From assembly GCF_002224365.1 (NCBI RefSeq), contig NZ_CP022437.1:1488001-1552000 (forward strand): a stretch of DNA of 64,000 nucleotides. Direction: 5' to 3'. Position 1 is the stretch's first letter; every line of letters begins with the position of its first letter. The translations under genes and the position numbers were made by a program. The notes beneath the pieces are model-generated. The model saw nothing but the letters and a program-made list of their open reading frames with translations. It was not told where the DNA came from and made no database searches. Positions 51,735 through 61,128 of the stretch are shown piece after piece. The stretch is from Virgibacillus necropolis (lineage in GTDB: Bacteria; Bacillota; Bacilli; Bacillales; Amphibacillaceae).

Positions 51735-51956
51735 ATGGGGGAGTTGGTTATTATTAAGTGTTCGATGAAGGGAAAATTGGGGAATAGTCTTGATGAAGAG
51801 TGGATAGATCTTCTTAAAACTGCCAAATTTATTGGGCTCACATCAGTTGAAGTTAGAGAATTTATTAGCGAGAATCAGAAGTTTAGGAATCAGGAAATTT
51901 ATTTACAGTTTGTCCAAAATAAAAGGGGTAAATTAGTCGATAATAATACGCTTTAG
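51735..51956 (+). CDS. SinI-like anti-repressor domain protein
   Basis: Up to 73 residues; the core L-D-E-E-W-I-D-L-L-K-T-A-K-F-I-G-L-T-S-V-E-V-R-E-F-matches the SinI helical hook that binds SinR. No SinR-like repressor gene is next to it. The start is uncertain: ATG 51735 has no ribosome site, and GGGGGAG lies inside the frame, close to TTG 51744. Confidence 0.65.
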   Translation: MGELVIIKCSMKGKLGNSLDEEWIDLLKTAKFIGLTSVEVREFISENQKFRNQEIYLQFVQNKRGKLVDNNTL

Positions 51957-51999
51957 ACCAACATAAGAATAAGTACATAGATTACAAAAGTTACACATT

Positions 52000-52033
52000 A
52001 AAAGACTTTCCGTTTTATTGGCAGGTCTTTTTT
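52000..52033 (+). terminator. Terminator after the SinI-like gene
   Basis: AAAAGAC pairs with GTCTTTT, with T-run. Confidence 0.6.
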
Positions 52034-52063
52034 GGCAGTAAAGAAAGTATATCCATAATTCTT

Positions 52064-52120
52064 TCTGTATAGGTGCAACTAAGGCATTCGCCCAAAGGCT
52101 TGGCGAATGCCAAGTTTTCT
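52064..52120. repeat. Short hairpin repeat, family D (copy 2)
   Basis: CTGTATAGGTGCAACTAAGGC followed by the palindrome GCATTCGCC ... GGCGAATGC and CCAAGTTTTCT. The outer parts match copies at 45678 and 59924, while the stem differs with compensating changes. Confidence 0.8.
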
Positions 52121-52184
52121 AACTTATTTGTTTGATGGTTCATATAATTAAAGTGTGATGATAATAATGGAAGTAGGTAATACG

Positions 52185-53183
52185 ATGCAACTTAGCATAT
52201 TAGATCAAGCACCAATATCAGCGGGAATGACTGCACAGGATGCTCTACATGCTTCAACCGAACTAGCTAGGATTGGTGATAGATTGGGGTATACCCGGTA
52301 TTGGATGGCTGAGCATCACGACTTATCAGGCTTAGCTTGTCCTTCCCCTGATGTGATGCTTGGAATTATCGGAGCAAAAACAACTAGCATTCGAATTGGT
52401 TCTGGAGCAGTCCTATTGCCTCACTATAAACCCTTTAGAGTAGCTGAAACCTATAATCTGTTAGCTACATTATATCCTAGGCGTGTTGATTTAGGTATTG
52501 GACGAGCACCTGGGGGATCTGCCGAAGTCACTATGGCACTCTCCGATAATTTCCTTGAAAATGTCCGCAAAATGCCTGATATGCTTGATGATTTATTGCG
52601 TTTTTTAAACGACGATTTTCCAAAAGATCATATGTATGCAAAAATTAGGCCTTCACCAGTACCGAAATCTTCACCTAATCCTTGGCTTTTAGGGACGAGT
52701 GAAAAGAGTGCCGTCTTAGCAGCTCAAAAAGGTATGGCATACACGTTTGGTCATTTCATGAGTAATCAGGATGGACCATCCATTGTAAGGAAATATGTTA
52801 ATGGTTTCTCCAAAAAATACGAATTAAGAAAACCAAAAGTAATTGTAACGATTTCGGTGATTTGTGCTGAGACAACAGAGGAAGCAGAAAAACTTGCCTT
52901 GAGTGGTCAATTGTGGAGTGTGAAACGAGCAAAGGGTGAGGATATTGGTATTCCAACTGTTGAAGAAGCAAAAAATTATTCGTATACTGCTGATGACCTT
53001 GCATTAATCAAAAAAGCAAAGAATAAAATGATTATCGGAAACCCAAAGGAAGTAAAACTGCAACTTGAGGAAATACAAAAAACATATGATGTAAATGAGC
53101 TTATGATTGTGACGATAACCCATAGCACCAAAGCTAAATTAAAATCATATGAGTTAATTGCTAAGGAAATACTTTCAAATTAG
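52185..53183 (+). CDS. Luciferase-like (LLM) flavin monooxygenase
   Basis: About 332 residues, bacterial luciferase-like TIM barrel: L-S-I-L-D-Q-A-P-I-S-A-G start, Y-W-M-A-E-H-H, G-S-G-A-V-L-L-P-H-Y, D-L-G-I-G-R-A-P-G-G. It belongs to the group with M-S-M-x-alternatives such as B. subtilis YvbT/YceB. ATG 52185 with GTAGGT upstream gives the conserved start; the frame is open 30 bases further. The substrate is unknown. Confidence 0.85.
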   Translation: MQLSILDQAPISAGMTAQDALHASTELARIGDRLGYTRYWMAEHHDLSGLACPSPDVMLGIIGAKTTSIRIGSGAVLLPHYKPFRVAETYNLLATLYPRRVDLGIGRAPGGSAEVTMALSDNFLENVRKMPDMLDDLLRFLNDDFPKDHMYAKIRPSPVPKSSPNPWLLGTSEKSAVLAAQKGMAYTFGHFMSNQDGPSIVRKYVNGFSKKYELRKPKVIVTISVICAETTEEAEKLALSGQLWSVKRAKGEDIGIPTVEEAKNYSYTADDLALIKKAKNKMIIGNPKEVKLQLEEIQKTYDVNELMIVTITHSTKAKLKSYELIAKEILSN

Positions 53184-53202
53184 TTAGGATGGAGGAATTT
53201 TG

Positions 53203-54222
53203 ATGATTGATTTAAGAAGTGATACAGTAACAAAACCAACACCAGAAATGAGACAGGCTGCTTTTGATGCGGTGGTTGGGGATGACGTATACAATGAGGA
53301 TCCTACGCTTAAAGAGCTAGAGGAATTGGCAGCAAACAAATTAGGAAAAGAAGCTGCATTATTTGTACCAAGTGGAACACAGGGAAACCAAATTGCAGTG
53401 TTAACACATTGTCAGTCTGGTCAAGAAATTATTTTAGAAGCGGAATCGCATATTTTTTATTATGAAGGAGCTTCTATTTCTGCCTTTGCTGGTGTTCAAC
53501 CAAGGACAATTAACGGTACACGTGGTGCAATGGATCCGGAATTGGTCAAAGCGGCGATTCGTGAAGATGATATTCATTTGCCTGAAACAGGACTTATCTG
53601 TTTAGAGAATACCCACAACCGTGCAGGTGGTGCAATTGTTTCGCTTGAAAATATGAAAGAGATTCATAGAATTGCACAAGAAAATAATATCCCTGTTCAC
53701 TTAGATGGTGCAAGGCTATTTAACGCTGCTGTTGCTTCTGAGGTGGATGTAAAAACCTATGCAGCACAAACAGACACCGTGCAGTTTTGTCTTTCAAAAG
53801 GACTAGGTGCACCAGTCGGTTCAATTATTGCAGGATCTGAGGATTTTATTAAAAAGGCAAGAAAATGGCGTAAACGGCTAGGTGGGGGATTAAGACAAGC
53901 TGGAATAATTGCAGCCCCAGGTATAGTAGCATTAAAAACGATGGTGGACCGGTTGGTAGAGGATCATGAAAATGCCAAATTCTTAGCTTCAGGCCTACAA
54001 GAAATAAAGGGACTTTCCATTGAAAATAATGTCGACACGAATATCATCTTGGTGAATACAAAAGAAGCTGGTTTATCTTCAAAGGAATTTTTGATCAAAC
54101 TTAAGCAGGAAGGTATTTTAGGGGTCTCTTTTGGACCAAACACGGTACGATTTACCACTCATTTTGATGTGACACGGGAAGAAATTAAAAGTGTTATGGA
54201 AAAAGTGAACAAGTTATTCTAG
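53203..54222 (+). CDS. ltaE: Low-specificity L-threonine aldolase
   Basis: 339 residues, PLP fold type I. I-D-L-R-S-D-T-V-T-K-P-T start, G-D-D-V-Y, P-S-G-T-Q-G-N, H-L-D-G-A-R-L-F-N, and the PLP lysine in C-L-S-K-G-L-G-A-P-V-G-S. It splits threonine or allo-threonine to glycine and acetaldehyde. GGAGG fits ATG 53203. It lies 19 bases after the monooxygenase gene. Confidence 0.93.
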   Translation: MIDLRSDTVTKPTPEMRQAAFDAVVGDDVYNEDPTLKELEELAANKLGKEAALFVPSGTQGNQIAVLTHCQSGQEIILEAESHIFYYEGASISAFAGVQPRTINGTRGAMDPELVKAAIREDDIHLPETGLICLENTHNRAGGAIVSLENMKEIHRIAQENNIPVHLDGARLFNAAVASEVDVKTYAAQTDTVQFCLSKGLGAPVGSIIAGSEDFIKKARKWRKRLGGGLRQAGIIAAPGIVALKTMVDRLVEDHENAKFLASGLQEIKGLSIENNVDTNIILVNTKEAGLSSKEFLIKLKQEGILGVSFGPNTVRFTTHFDVTREEIKSVMEKVNKLF

Positions 54223-54413
54223 TTCCAATAGATTAGCTCGTTTTTAGTTGACTTAAAAGAGCACTTAGATTAATTTTTTATTAAATATTTATATCATTTT
54301 CCCATTTTTTAACTGATCTAGTATATAATAAAAAATTGATGTTATTTTAGTTTAGGGACAAGTATTTACTAATAGTAGGAAATTAATTAGAGAGCATTAA
54401 CAGGAGTGGAAAC

Positions 54414-55031
54414 ATGGAAAACTGGATCACGGATTTTATGGAGCAATTTGGCTACATTGGTATATTCTTAATGATGGCACTTGAAAACGTATTTCCACCA
54501 ATACCATCTGAAATTATCCTTCCGTTCGGTGGGTTTTTAACCACTTCTACAAACAGGACTGTAGTAGGAGTGATTTTAGCTGCAACCGCAGGCTCTGTTA
54601 TCGGGGCAATCATTTTATACGGAATTGGACTTTTGGTAGATGTGGAGCGTTTGGAAAAAATTATAGGTCGATGGGGTCACATTATTCGAATCAAAAAAGA
54701 AGATATTTACAAAGCAGACGCCTGGTTCGATAAGTACGGTTACTGGACTGTCTTATTCTGTAGAATGATTCCACTTATAAGAAGTTTAATATCAATTCCA
54801 GCCGGCATGTCCAATATGAAATTTTGGTTGTTCTTATTGTTTACAACAATTGGAACACTTATATGGAATATTGTTCTAGTGATGTTAGGTGCTGCTCTAG
54901 GAGAATCATGGGGAGATATATTGAAATTTATGCATGTTTATTCCACAGTAGCCTATATCATAATTGCAACAGGATTGGTATTATTACTTTTGTTATACGT
55001 AAGAAGGTTAAACAAGAAAAAGAAGAATTAA
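54414..55031 (+). CDS. DedA family membrane protein
   Basis: 205 residues with about five hydrophobic segments. The DedA signature is E-N-V-F-P-P-I-P-S-E-I-I-L-P-F-G-G and later F-C-R-M-I-P-L-I-R-S-L-I-S-I-P-A-G. DedA proteins flip phospholipids or undecaprenyl phosphate. The next gene (uppP), 14 bases downstream, acts on the same lipid carrier, so a joint role in carrier recycling is likely. Confidence 0.92.
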   Translation: MENWITDFMEQFGYIGIFLMMALENVFPPIPSEIILPFGGFLTTSTNRTVVGVILAATAGSVIGAIILYGIGLLVDVERLEKIIGRWGHIIRIKKEDIYKADAWFDKYGYWTVLFCRMIPLIRSLISIPAGMSNMKFWLFLLFTTIGTLIWNIVLVMLGAALGESWGDILKFMHVYSTVAYIIIATGLVLLLLLYVRRLNKKKKN

Positions 55032-55045
55032 GGAGTTAAAATTAC

Positions 55046-55879
55046 ATGGAGATCATTGAATTAGTAAAAGCTATTATTCTAGGAATGGTTGAGGGGCTCA
55101 CAGAATTCGCTCCTGTATCATCTACCGGCCATATGGTTATTGTTGATGACTTATGGTTGAAATCAAAAGAGGTCTTAGGGTCCGATGATGTGGCTAACAC
55201 ATTTAAAGTCGTTATTCAACTAGGCTCCATCTTAGCGGTTGTTGTTGTATTTAGAAATCGATTCATTGATTTATTAGGGTTAGGCAAAAAAACTCCAGAA
55301 GCATCAAATGGAGAAGGTCGCTTAAAATTAACCCAGGTAATTGTAGGGTTGATCCCTGCTGGAATCCTAGGTCTTTTATTTGATGACTATATTGACGAAA
55401 ATTTATTTACGATTGAAACGGTGTTAATTGGACTGTTAATTGGTTCCGTACTTATGATTTTTGCTGATCTGTTTGCACCAAAAAAACCACGAGTCACCAC
55501 AGTCGATCAAATAACATATAGACAAGCACTTACAGTGGGCTTAGTACAATGCCTCTCTTTATGGCCAGGATTTTCCCGTTCAGGTGCGACGATGTCTGGT
55601 GGTGTATTAACAGGAATGAGTCACAGGGCGGCTGCAGACTTTACCTTTATTATGGCAGTCCCGATTATGGCAGGGGCAAGTGGTGTATCGCTTTTGAGTA
55701 ACTGGCAGTACTTTACGATGGATGTTTTGCCGTTTTTCATTGTTGGATTTATTAGTGCATTCTTGTTTGCTCTAATAACGATTAAGTTTTTCTTGAGGAT
55801 TATCGACCGGATCAAGTTAATACCATTCGCTATCTATCGAATTGTATTAGTAGCAGTGCTTTATTTAATTTATTTTTAA
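55046..55879 (+). CDS. uppP: Undecaprenyl-diphosphatase
   Basis: 277 residues with eight membrane segments. Catalytic motifs are G-L-T-E-F-A-P-V-S-S-T-G-H and P-G-F-S-R-S-G-A-T. It dephosphorylates undecaprenyl diphosphate after each round of wall synthesis and gives bacitracin resistance. RBS AAGGAG; terminator follows. Confidence 0.96.
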   Translation: MEIIELVKAIILGMVEGLTEFAPVSSTGHMVIVDDLWLKSKEVLGSDDVANTFKVVIQLGSILAVVVVFRNRFIDLLGLGKKTPEASNGEGRLKLTQVIVGLIPAGILGLLFDDYIDENLFTIETVLIGLLIGSVLMIFADLFAPKKPRVTTVDQITYRQALTVGLVQCLSLWPGFSRSGATMSGGVLTGMSHRAAADFTFIMAVPIMAGASGVSLLSNWQYFTMDVLPFFIVGFISAFLFALITIKFFLRIIDRIKLIPFAIYRIVLVAVLYLIYF

Positions 55880-55902
55880 TCAGTAACTCATAAAAAGGAA
55901 GT

Positions 55903-55935
55903 AATGCCCCGACTAAATAGTTGGGGCATTATTTA
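55903..55935 (+). terminator. Terminator of dedA-uppP
   Basis: AATGCCCC pairs with GGGGCATT with an ACTA/TAGT inner stem, followed by an AT-rich tail. Confidence 0.8.
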
Positions 55936-55985
55936 TATATCTTTAGTTTATACTAGATGAAAATCAACAAATAAAATCATACTGG

Positions 55986-56015
55986 TTTACTTCATACCCG
56001 TATAGGGTATATAGT
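55986..56015 (+). promoter_or_regulatory. CsoR-like operator within the copB promoter
   Basis: ATACCC-GTATA-GGGTAT at 55994-56010 matches the form of CsoR copper-repressor boxes. TTTACT (55986-55991) and TATAGT (56010-56015), 18 bases apart, make a promoter with the palindrome in its spacer. Confidence 0.6.
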
Positions 56016-56038
56016 AATGAATAGAGGAGGTATCGAAA

Positions 56039-58072
56039 ATGAGTGAAAATAGGAATCAGAGCAATGAAAACCATGATCACCAACATAACCATGATCATGA
56101 CGAACATCACAGCCACCATGATCATCACGCGCATATGATGGAAGATTTTAAGAAACGGTTTTATATCTCATTAATTTTAACCATTCCAATTCTTGTATTA
56201 TCACCAATGATTCAAGATGCATTAAATGTAGACTTACGGTTTACGGGTGATTTATATATCTTATTTGGATTATCGACCATTGTATTTTTTCATGGTGGAT
56301 GGCCGTTCCTTAAAGGAATGATTGATGAGGTTAAACAAAAGGAACCGGGCATGATGACATTAATCGCTATGGCAATAATTGTGGCTTACGGATACAGTTC
56401 GTTGACCGTATTTGGTGTCGAAGGACGTAACTTCTTCTGGGAGTTAGCCACTCTAATCGACATTATGTTGATTGGCCATTGGATTGAAATGAAATCAGTA
56501 ATGAGTGCTACCTCATCACTCGAGAAATTAGTAGAACTGATGCCAAACACCGCTCATCGGATTAATGAAAACGAAGAAACAGAAGAAGTAAAAGTGACGG
56601 AATTGAAAAACGGTGATTTGGTATTGATTAAACCGGGTGAAAAAATACCTGCAGACGGGAATATTAAAAAAGGTCGATCAGAGATAGATGAATCGATGTT
56701 GACAGGGGAGTCGCTTCCTGTTTTAAAAGAAACAGACCAAGAGGTAATTGGTGGATCCGTCAATGGGGAAGGGTCACTAACCATTTCCATTGAGAAAACC
56801 GGTGAGGAAAGCTATTTATCGCAAGTAATCACAATGGTCCGCGAAGCACAGGATTCAAGATCTCATACACAAGACCTTTCGGATCGCATGGCAAAGTGGT
56901 TATTTTATATAGCGATGGCTGCAGGTTTAGTTACATTTATCATCTGGATTTTGGTAGGGCCGTCGTTTAGTTATGCGTTAGAACGGACAGTAACTGTTAT
57001 GGTAATTGCTTGTCCCCATGCACTTGGACTCGCAGCACCATTAGTTGTTGCGAAATCAACAACCCTAGCCGCAAAAAGTGGATTACTTATTCGAAAGCGG
57101 TCGAGTTTTGAAGAAGCGAGGAATATAGACACTGTCATATTTGATAAGACAGGAACGCTGACATTGGGTGAATTTGGTGTAAGTGATGTTGTTTCTAGTG
57201 GTGACTTAACTAAAGAAGAAATTGTGAAATTCACAGCTTCACTTGAATCACAATCAGAACATCCAATTGCTAAAGGAATAGTCAACTATGCAAAAGAGCA
57301 AAATATTGAGTATCCACAACCTAATGAGTTTGAATCGTTAACTGGTAAGGGTATACAAGGTGAAGTAGATAATAAAAACGTCAAGGTAGTTAGTCCTGGA
57401 TACTTAAAGGATGAACAAATTGATTTTGATGAATCTGAATTTCAACCGATAAGCGAGGAAGGAAAGACGATATCGTTTCTTTTAATCAACGATAAACTGG
57501 AAGGTTTTGTTGCGTTAGCCGATCAAATAAAGGAAAGTTCCAAGGAAGCGATTGCTCAGCTTAAATCAATGAATGTTGAATCAATGATGTTAACTGGTGA
57601 CAGCCAAAAAGTTGCACAATGGGTTGGTAAACAATTAAATCTCGACGCTATTACGGCTGAAGTTCTTCCTGACGAAAAGGCAGATTTTGTGAAGAAGGTC
57701 CAGAGGGAAGGTAAACGGGTCGCGATGACAGGTGATGGCGTAAATGATGCGCCAGCTTTAGCAAATGCAGACCTCGGAATTGCAATCGGAGCTGGAACGG
57801 ATGTAGCCATGGAAACCGCGGATATTGTTCTAGTTGAAAGCAATCCTAAAGATGTGGTTAATATTTTAGATCTATCAAAAGCTACGTATCGAAAAATGAT
57901 TCAAAATTTATGGTGGGCAGCAGGATATAATATTATTGCTATCCCATTAGCTGCTGGAATATTGTTCCCAATAGGAATTGTGTTAAGTCCTGCGATTGGT
58001 GCACTGCTTATGTCACTAAGTACAGTAGTTGTTGCGATCAATGCGCGTTTGTTTAAGTATGAAAAGCAATAA
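56039..58072 (+). CDS. copB: Heavy-metal P-type ATPase, CopB type
   Basis: 677 residues. A His-rich N-terminus (residues 10-35, H-D-H/H-H-S-H-H patterns) replaces the usual CxxC domain. The membrane metal site is C-P-H (A-C-P-H-A-L-G), which marks the CopB branch exporting copper or silver. D-K-T-G-T-L-T (phosphorylation), H-P (S-E-H-P-I-A) and G-D-G-V-N-D-A-P-A-L are present. RBS AGAGGAGG. The lipoprotein gene follows after 25 bases. Confidence 0.93.
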   Translation: MSENRNQSNENHDHQHNHDHDEHHSHHDHHAHMMEDFKKRFYISLILTIPILVLSPMIQDALNVDLRFTGDLYILFGLSTIVFFHGGWPFLKGMIDEVKQKEPGMMTLIAMAIIVAYGYSSLTVFGVEGRNFFWELATLIDIMLIGHWIEMKSVMSATSSLEKLVELMPNTAHRINENEETEEVKVTELKNGDLVLIKPGEKIPADGNIKKGRSEIDESMLTGESLPVLKETDQEVIGGSVNGEGSLTISIEKTGEESYLSQVITMVREAQDSRSHTQDLSDRMAKWLFYIAMAAGLVTFIIWILVGPSFSYALERTVTVMVIACPHALGLAAPLVVAKSTTLAAKSGLLIRKRSSFEEARNIDTVIFDKTGTLTLGEFGVSDVVSSGDLTKEEIVKFTASLESQSEHPIAKGIVNYAKEQNIEYPQPNEFESLTGKGIQGEVDNKNVKVVSPGYLKDEQIDFDESEFQPISEEGKTISFLLINDKLEGFVALADQIKESSKEAIAQLKSMNVESMMLTGDSQKVAQWVGKQLNLDAITAEVLPDEKADFVKKVQREGKRVAMTGDGVNDAPALANADLGIAIGAGTDVAMETADIVLVESNPKDVVNILDLSKATYRKMIQNLWWAAGYNIIAIPLAAGILFPIGIVLSPAIGALLMSLSTVVVAINARLFKYEKQ

Positions 58073-58097
58073 AAGAAAAATCTCGAGGAGGATAAAC

Positions 58098-58688
58098 ATG
58101 AAAAGTAAAAAATTTTTAATAGGTATTTTAGTGATTGTTGCCACATTAATGCTAGCTGCATGTGGTAACGATAATGAAGAAACGAGCCAGGAAGAAACGG
58201 GTCAAAAGGAAAATGATGAGAATATGAATATGGATTCTGATTCCCACGAAGATATGGACCATTCAAGCTCAGGTGAAGTTCCTGATGATTTAGAGGTTGC
58301 GGAAGATCCAAAGTTTGAAGTTGGAAGTCAAGTTGTTCTTAAAACAGATCACATGAAGGGCATGCAAGGTGCCGAAGCAACAATTGTGGGCGCCTACGAT
58401 ACGACTGCATATGCGGTTTCGTACACTCCGACAACTGGTGGAGAAAGAGTAGAAAATCATAAATGGGTTATCCATGAAGAAATTGCTGATGTTGGTGAAG
58501 AGCCACTAGAACCAGGTACTGAAGTTACCATAAATGCATCCCATATGAAAGGTATGAACGGTGCAAATGCTACAATTGATACAGCCAAACAAACGACTGT
58601 ATATATGATTGATTATGTGCCAACTACCGGTGGAGATAAGGTAACAAATCATAAATGGGTGACAGGAAGTGAAGTATCAGCTGAATAA
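58098..58688 (+). CDS. ydhK: YdhK-like lipoprotein with two DUF1541 domains
   Basis: 196 residues. Lipoprotein signal with L-A-A-C at Cys22, then a Glu/Asp/Met/His-rich linker (N-M-N-M-D-S-D-S-H-E-D-M-D-H), then two copies of a domain sharing H-M-K-G-M-(Q/N)-G-A, Y-x-P-T-T-G-G and N-H-K-W-V. The Met/His linker and copB upstream suggest extracytoplasmic copper binding (inference). RBS GAGGAGG. Confidence 0.9.
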   Translation: MKSKKFLIGILVIVATLMLAACGNDNEETSQEETGQKENDENMNMDSDSHEDMDHSSSGEVPDDLEVAEDPKFEVGSQVVLKTDHMKGMQGAEATIVGAYDTTAYAVSYTPTTGGERVENHKWVIHEEIADVGEEPLEPGTEVTINASHMKGMNGANATIDTAKQTTVYMIDYVPTTGGDKVTNHKWVTGSEVSAE

Positions 58689-58702
58689 ATGTAGAATAAG
58701 TG

Positions 58703-58747
58703 CAGCCCTTTCAACACCTATTTACGAAGATAGGTAGTAAAGGGCTG
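58703..58747 (+). terminator. Terminator of copB-ydhK
   Basis: CAGCCCTTT pairs with AAAGGGCTG around an inner ACCTAT/ATAGGT stem; short T-rich tail. Confidence 0.75.
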
Positions 58748-58873
58748 TTATATCTCTACCCAATTGCTTAGTACCAATTATTCTACAACTTGGCATGGAT
58801 GTCCTGTTCATGAACTGTATTCGGTGATGTCTCTTGAACCATCTATGCCTACAAAAGGATGAACGACTTTTTA

Positions 58874-59827
58874 TTAATTTCGTAATATAATATACACTAA
58901 ATAAATAATATAGGCGGCGGCAAGCACCAATCCTTCCCGCTTTCCAACCCTGAAGCTGGTTCTTGAGAAAATCAATAATACAGCAGTCAGTGCAATCATA
59001 ATCCCGACATCAATAAATACTTTATTGTCCACCGCTAATGGAGAAATTGTAGCCGAGATTCCAAGGACAAATAAAATGTTGAAAATATTGCTCCCCACAA
59101 TATTTCCCAGTGCGATTTCACTTTCTTTTTTCAATGCTGCAGAAATAGATGTTACCAGTTCTGGAAGGGATGTTCCAATTGCAATAATCGTTAGCCCCAC
59201 CAATGTTTCACTCATACCAAGAGAGTAAGCAATTTCTGTACCGTTATCTACTACCAAATTCCCTCCAAATATAATTCCAGCAAGCCCTAATATGGTAATT
59301 AATATATTTTTCCCCCATTTGATGTCCTTAGGCGCTTGTTCCTCCTCTGTATTTTTCCGGCTTTTTAGGCCAATCTCAATCACATAATACATAAAGATGG
59401 CTAAGAACAATAAAAAGATGATTCCATCACTGCGTGTAAGTAGATTGCTACTGAACCCTTGCAATGCAATGTCACTCATAAGAATAAGCAATGCTGCACT
59501 TGCGAGTAAGGTAAATGGGATTTCTTTTCTAATAGTTTCATTTTCAACCTTCAAAGGATATAAAAAAGCAGCTACCCCTACAACGAGGGTAATGTTAAAA
59601 ATATTGCTCCCAACTACGTTACCCAGTGAAACATGAGCACTTCCTTCCAGTGCTGCAATAATACTGACAGTTGCTTCCGGCGAACTTGTTCCAAAAGCCA
59701 CAATTGTTAACCCGATCAAAATAGCCGGAATCCGGAGTAGTCTCGCAATATTGGAAGATCCGTCAACAAAGAGGTCGGCTCCCTTTATCAACAATGCAAA
59801 TCCAACAATTAATAAAATATATGTCAT
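58874..59827 (-). CDS. Calcium/sodium antiporter (CaCA family)
   Basis: 317 residues, about ten membrane segments in two inverted halves. Alpha repeats are G-T-S-S-P-E-A-T-V-S ... G-N-V-V-G-S-N-I-F-N-I and G-T-S-L-P-E-L-V-T-S ... G-N-I-V-G-S-N-I-F-N-I. It is of the E. coli YrbG type and exchanges Ca2+ or K+ for Na+. Stand-alone gene. Confidence 0.92.
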   Translation of the reverse strand: MTYILLIVGFALLIKGADLFVDGSSNIARLLRIPAILIGLTIVAFGTSSPEATVSIIAALEGSAHVSLGNVVGSNIFNITLVVGVAAFLYPLKVENETIRKEIPFTLLASAALLILMSDIALQGFSSNLLTRSDGIIFLLFLAIFMYYVIEIGLKSRKNTEEEQAPKDIKWGKNILITILGLAGIIFGGNLVVDNGTEIAYSLGMSETLVGLTIIAIGTSLPELVTSISAALKKESEIALGNIVGSNIFNILFVLGISATISPLAVDNKVFIDVGIMIALTAVLLIFSRTSFRVGKREGLVLAAAYIIYLVYIILRN

Positions 59828-59923
59828 TAGTTTGTTCTCCTTTTCTCATTCACTATTTGTTCTATTATTTTCTGATTACTATTATTCATACCCTGTATTA
59901 CGTAATGAAAAAAGGATTTAGAT

Positions 59924-59986
59924 CTTACTGCATAAGTGCAACTAAGGCTTTCGCCATTAATACTTGGCGATAAGCCAAGATTTCTA
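59924..59986. repeat. Short hairpin repeat, family D (copy 3)
   Basis: CTTACTGCATAAGTGCAACTAAGGC-type sequence ending GATAAGCCAAGATTTCT, nearly the same as 45678-45738. It lies in the 298-base gap upstream of the antiporter gene. Confidence 0.8.
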
Positions 59987-60125
59987 AAAGGGAATTTCTT
60001 CAGCAACGTAAAACCAAGGGCATTATATGGAATCCTCCAAAGCCTTTTTTATTATCAACGTTTCATTGTTTGCACATCGATTTGTAGTATACTTCGTTGA
60101 TTAACCCTATATCCCTTATGCTTCA

Positions 60126-60800
60126 TCAATTAGTATTAATTGTACTAACCATGACAACCGTTGTACATGCAACGATTACAGCTGTTTGCATTTCGTCAAT
60201 TGAAGCATTCACAGCCTTACCGTAATCGTGATTTTTAATAATCTTATCCATGAGTCTTGTTGCTTCTTTCTTTTTATCTTTAGAAAACACTTCATCGACA
60301 AGATTACATGATTTAATCAAACTTAATAGCATAGCAGTTCTTGCATTTGGCTTTTCGTCTCCAAATAGACTTGCATGAACTCTGTTTCGAATTTCTTGTT
60401 CAGGTATTTCTTGATTAGCTGGATAAGTATTTTGATTAAAAAACCATAATATCTTTTTTTCTTCTTCTTTTAATACACCCTTTTCCACGAGCAACTGTAT
60501 CATGTCATTCCTCATTTGCCCCATTTTGTAATTAATACGATTAACCCAATCATCAACCTTCCTACTTTTATTAGATTGTTTTATTTCGGTTAATACACTA
60601 TCAAGAAACATTACCCCGGTTTCCTCTTCATTAATCACGACAACCTTTTTATCATCAAGTTCAATACGTTCCAATATTGTCAATTCTGCAAGAACAGCCC
60701 CTGCTAGTCCATAATTTAAGGATTCAGAAGCTGAAAAAACAACAGTCCCTTTCTCATCATCCATAGCAAGCAATAATAATTCTTCCGCAATAGTAAACAT
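60126..60800 (-). CDS. GOLPH3/VPS74 (GPP34) family protein
   Basis: 224 residues starting F-T-I-A-E-E-L-L-L-L-A-M-D-D-E-K-G-T, the GPP34 hallmark, then N-Y-G-L-A-G-A-V-L-A-E-L. The eukaryotic relatives bind PI4P and Golgi glycosyltransferases; the bacterial role is unknown. A hydrophobic C-terminus (T-A-V-I-V-A-C-T-T-V-V-M-V) may associate with the membrane. Alone in its unit. The 328 bases upstream (60801-61128) show nothing I can name. Confidence 0.85.
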   Translation of the reverse strand: MFTIAEELLLLAMDDEKGTVVFSASESLNYGLAGAVLAELTILERIELDDKKVVVINEEETGVMFLDSVLTEIKQSNKSRKVDDWVNRINYKMGQMRNDMIQLLVEKGVLKEEEKKILWFFNQNTYPANQEIPEQEIRNRVHASLFGDEKPNARTAMLLSLIKSCNLVDEVFSKDKKKEATRLMDKIIKNHDYGKAVNASIDEMQTAVIVACTTVVMVSTINTN

Positions 60801-61128
60801 TGATTAGCCTCCTGTTTGCAATTATAGTTAGTAATACGTATATCCGTTATATTTGTTTCAATAGCTCAACATATTACCATCATTTTATGGGGCCATTTCT
60901 TATTCAATTAACTGATTGCGGTAGCGTTTATAAACATCGCATCTTTTATACAAACATCTCGACTTCATTTTAAAGCCACAATAGCACTAGCTATTGAACA
61001 TTACCTAATAGTGAACCAACAAGAACTACATTTTCATTATTATAGTAGCAAGAATAGAAGTTAAATTGATGTTACACTAATTAAAGTCAGTTTCAAGATT
61101 TAAGAGGTGAATTAGAGGTGAATATAGG

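Noticed and set aside
56974-57010. Unusual metal site C-P-H instead of C-P-C in the P-type ATPase
   Set aside because: C-P-H is the normal site for the CopB branch, so it is not an anomaly.
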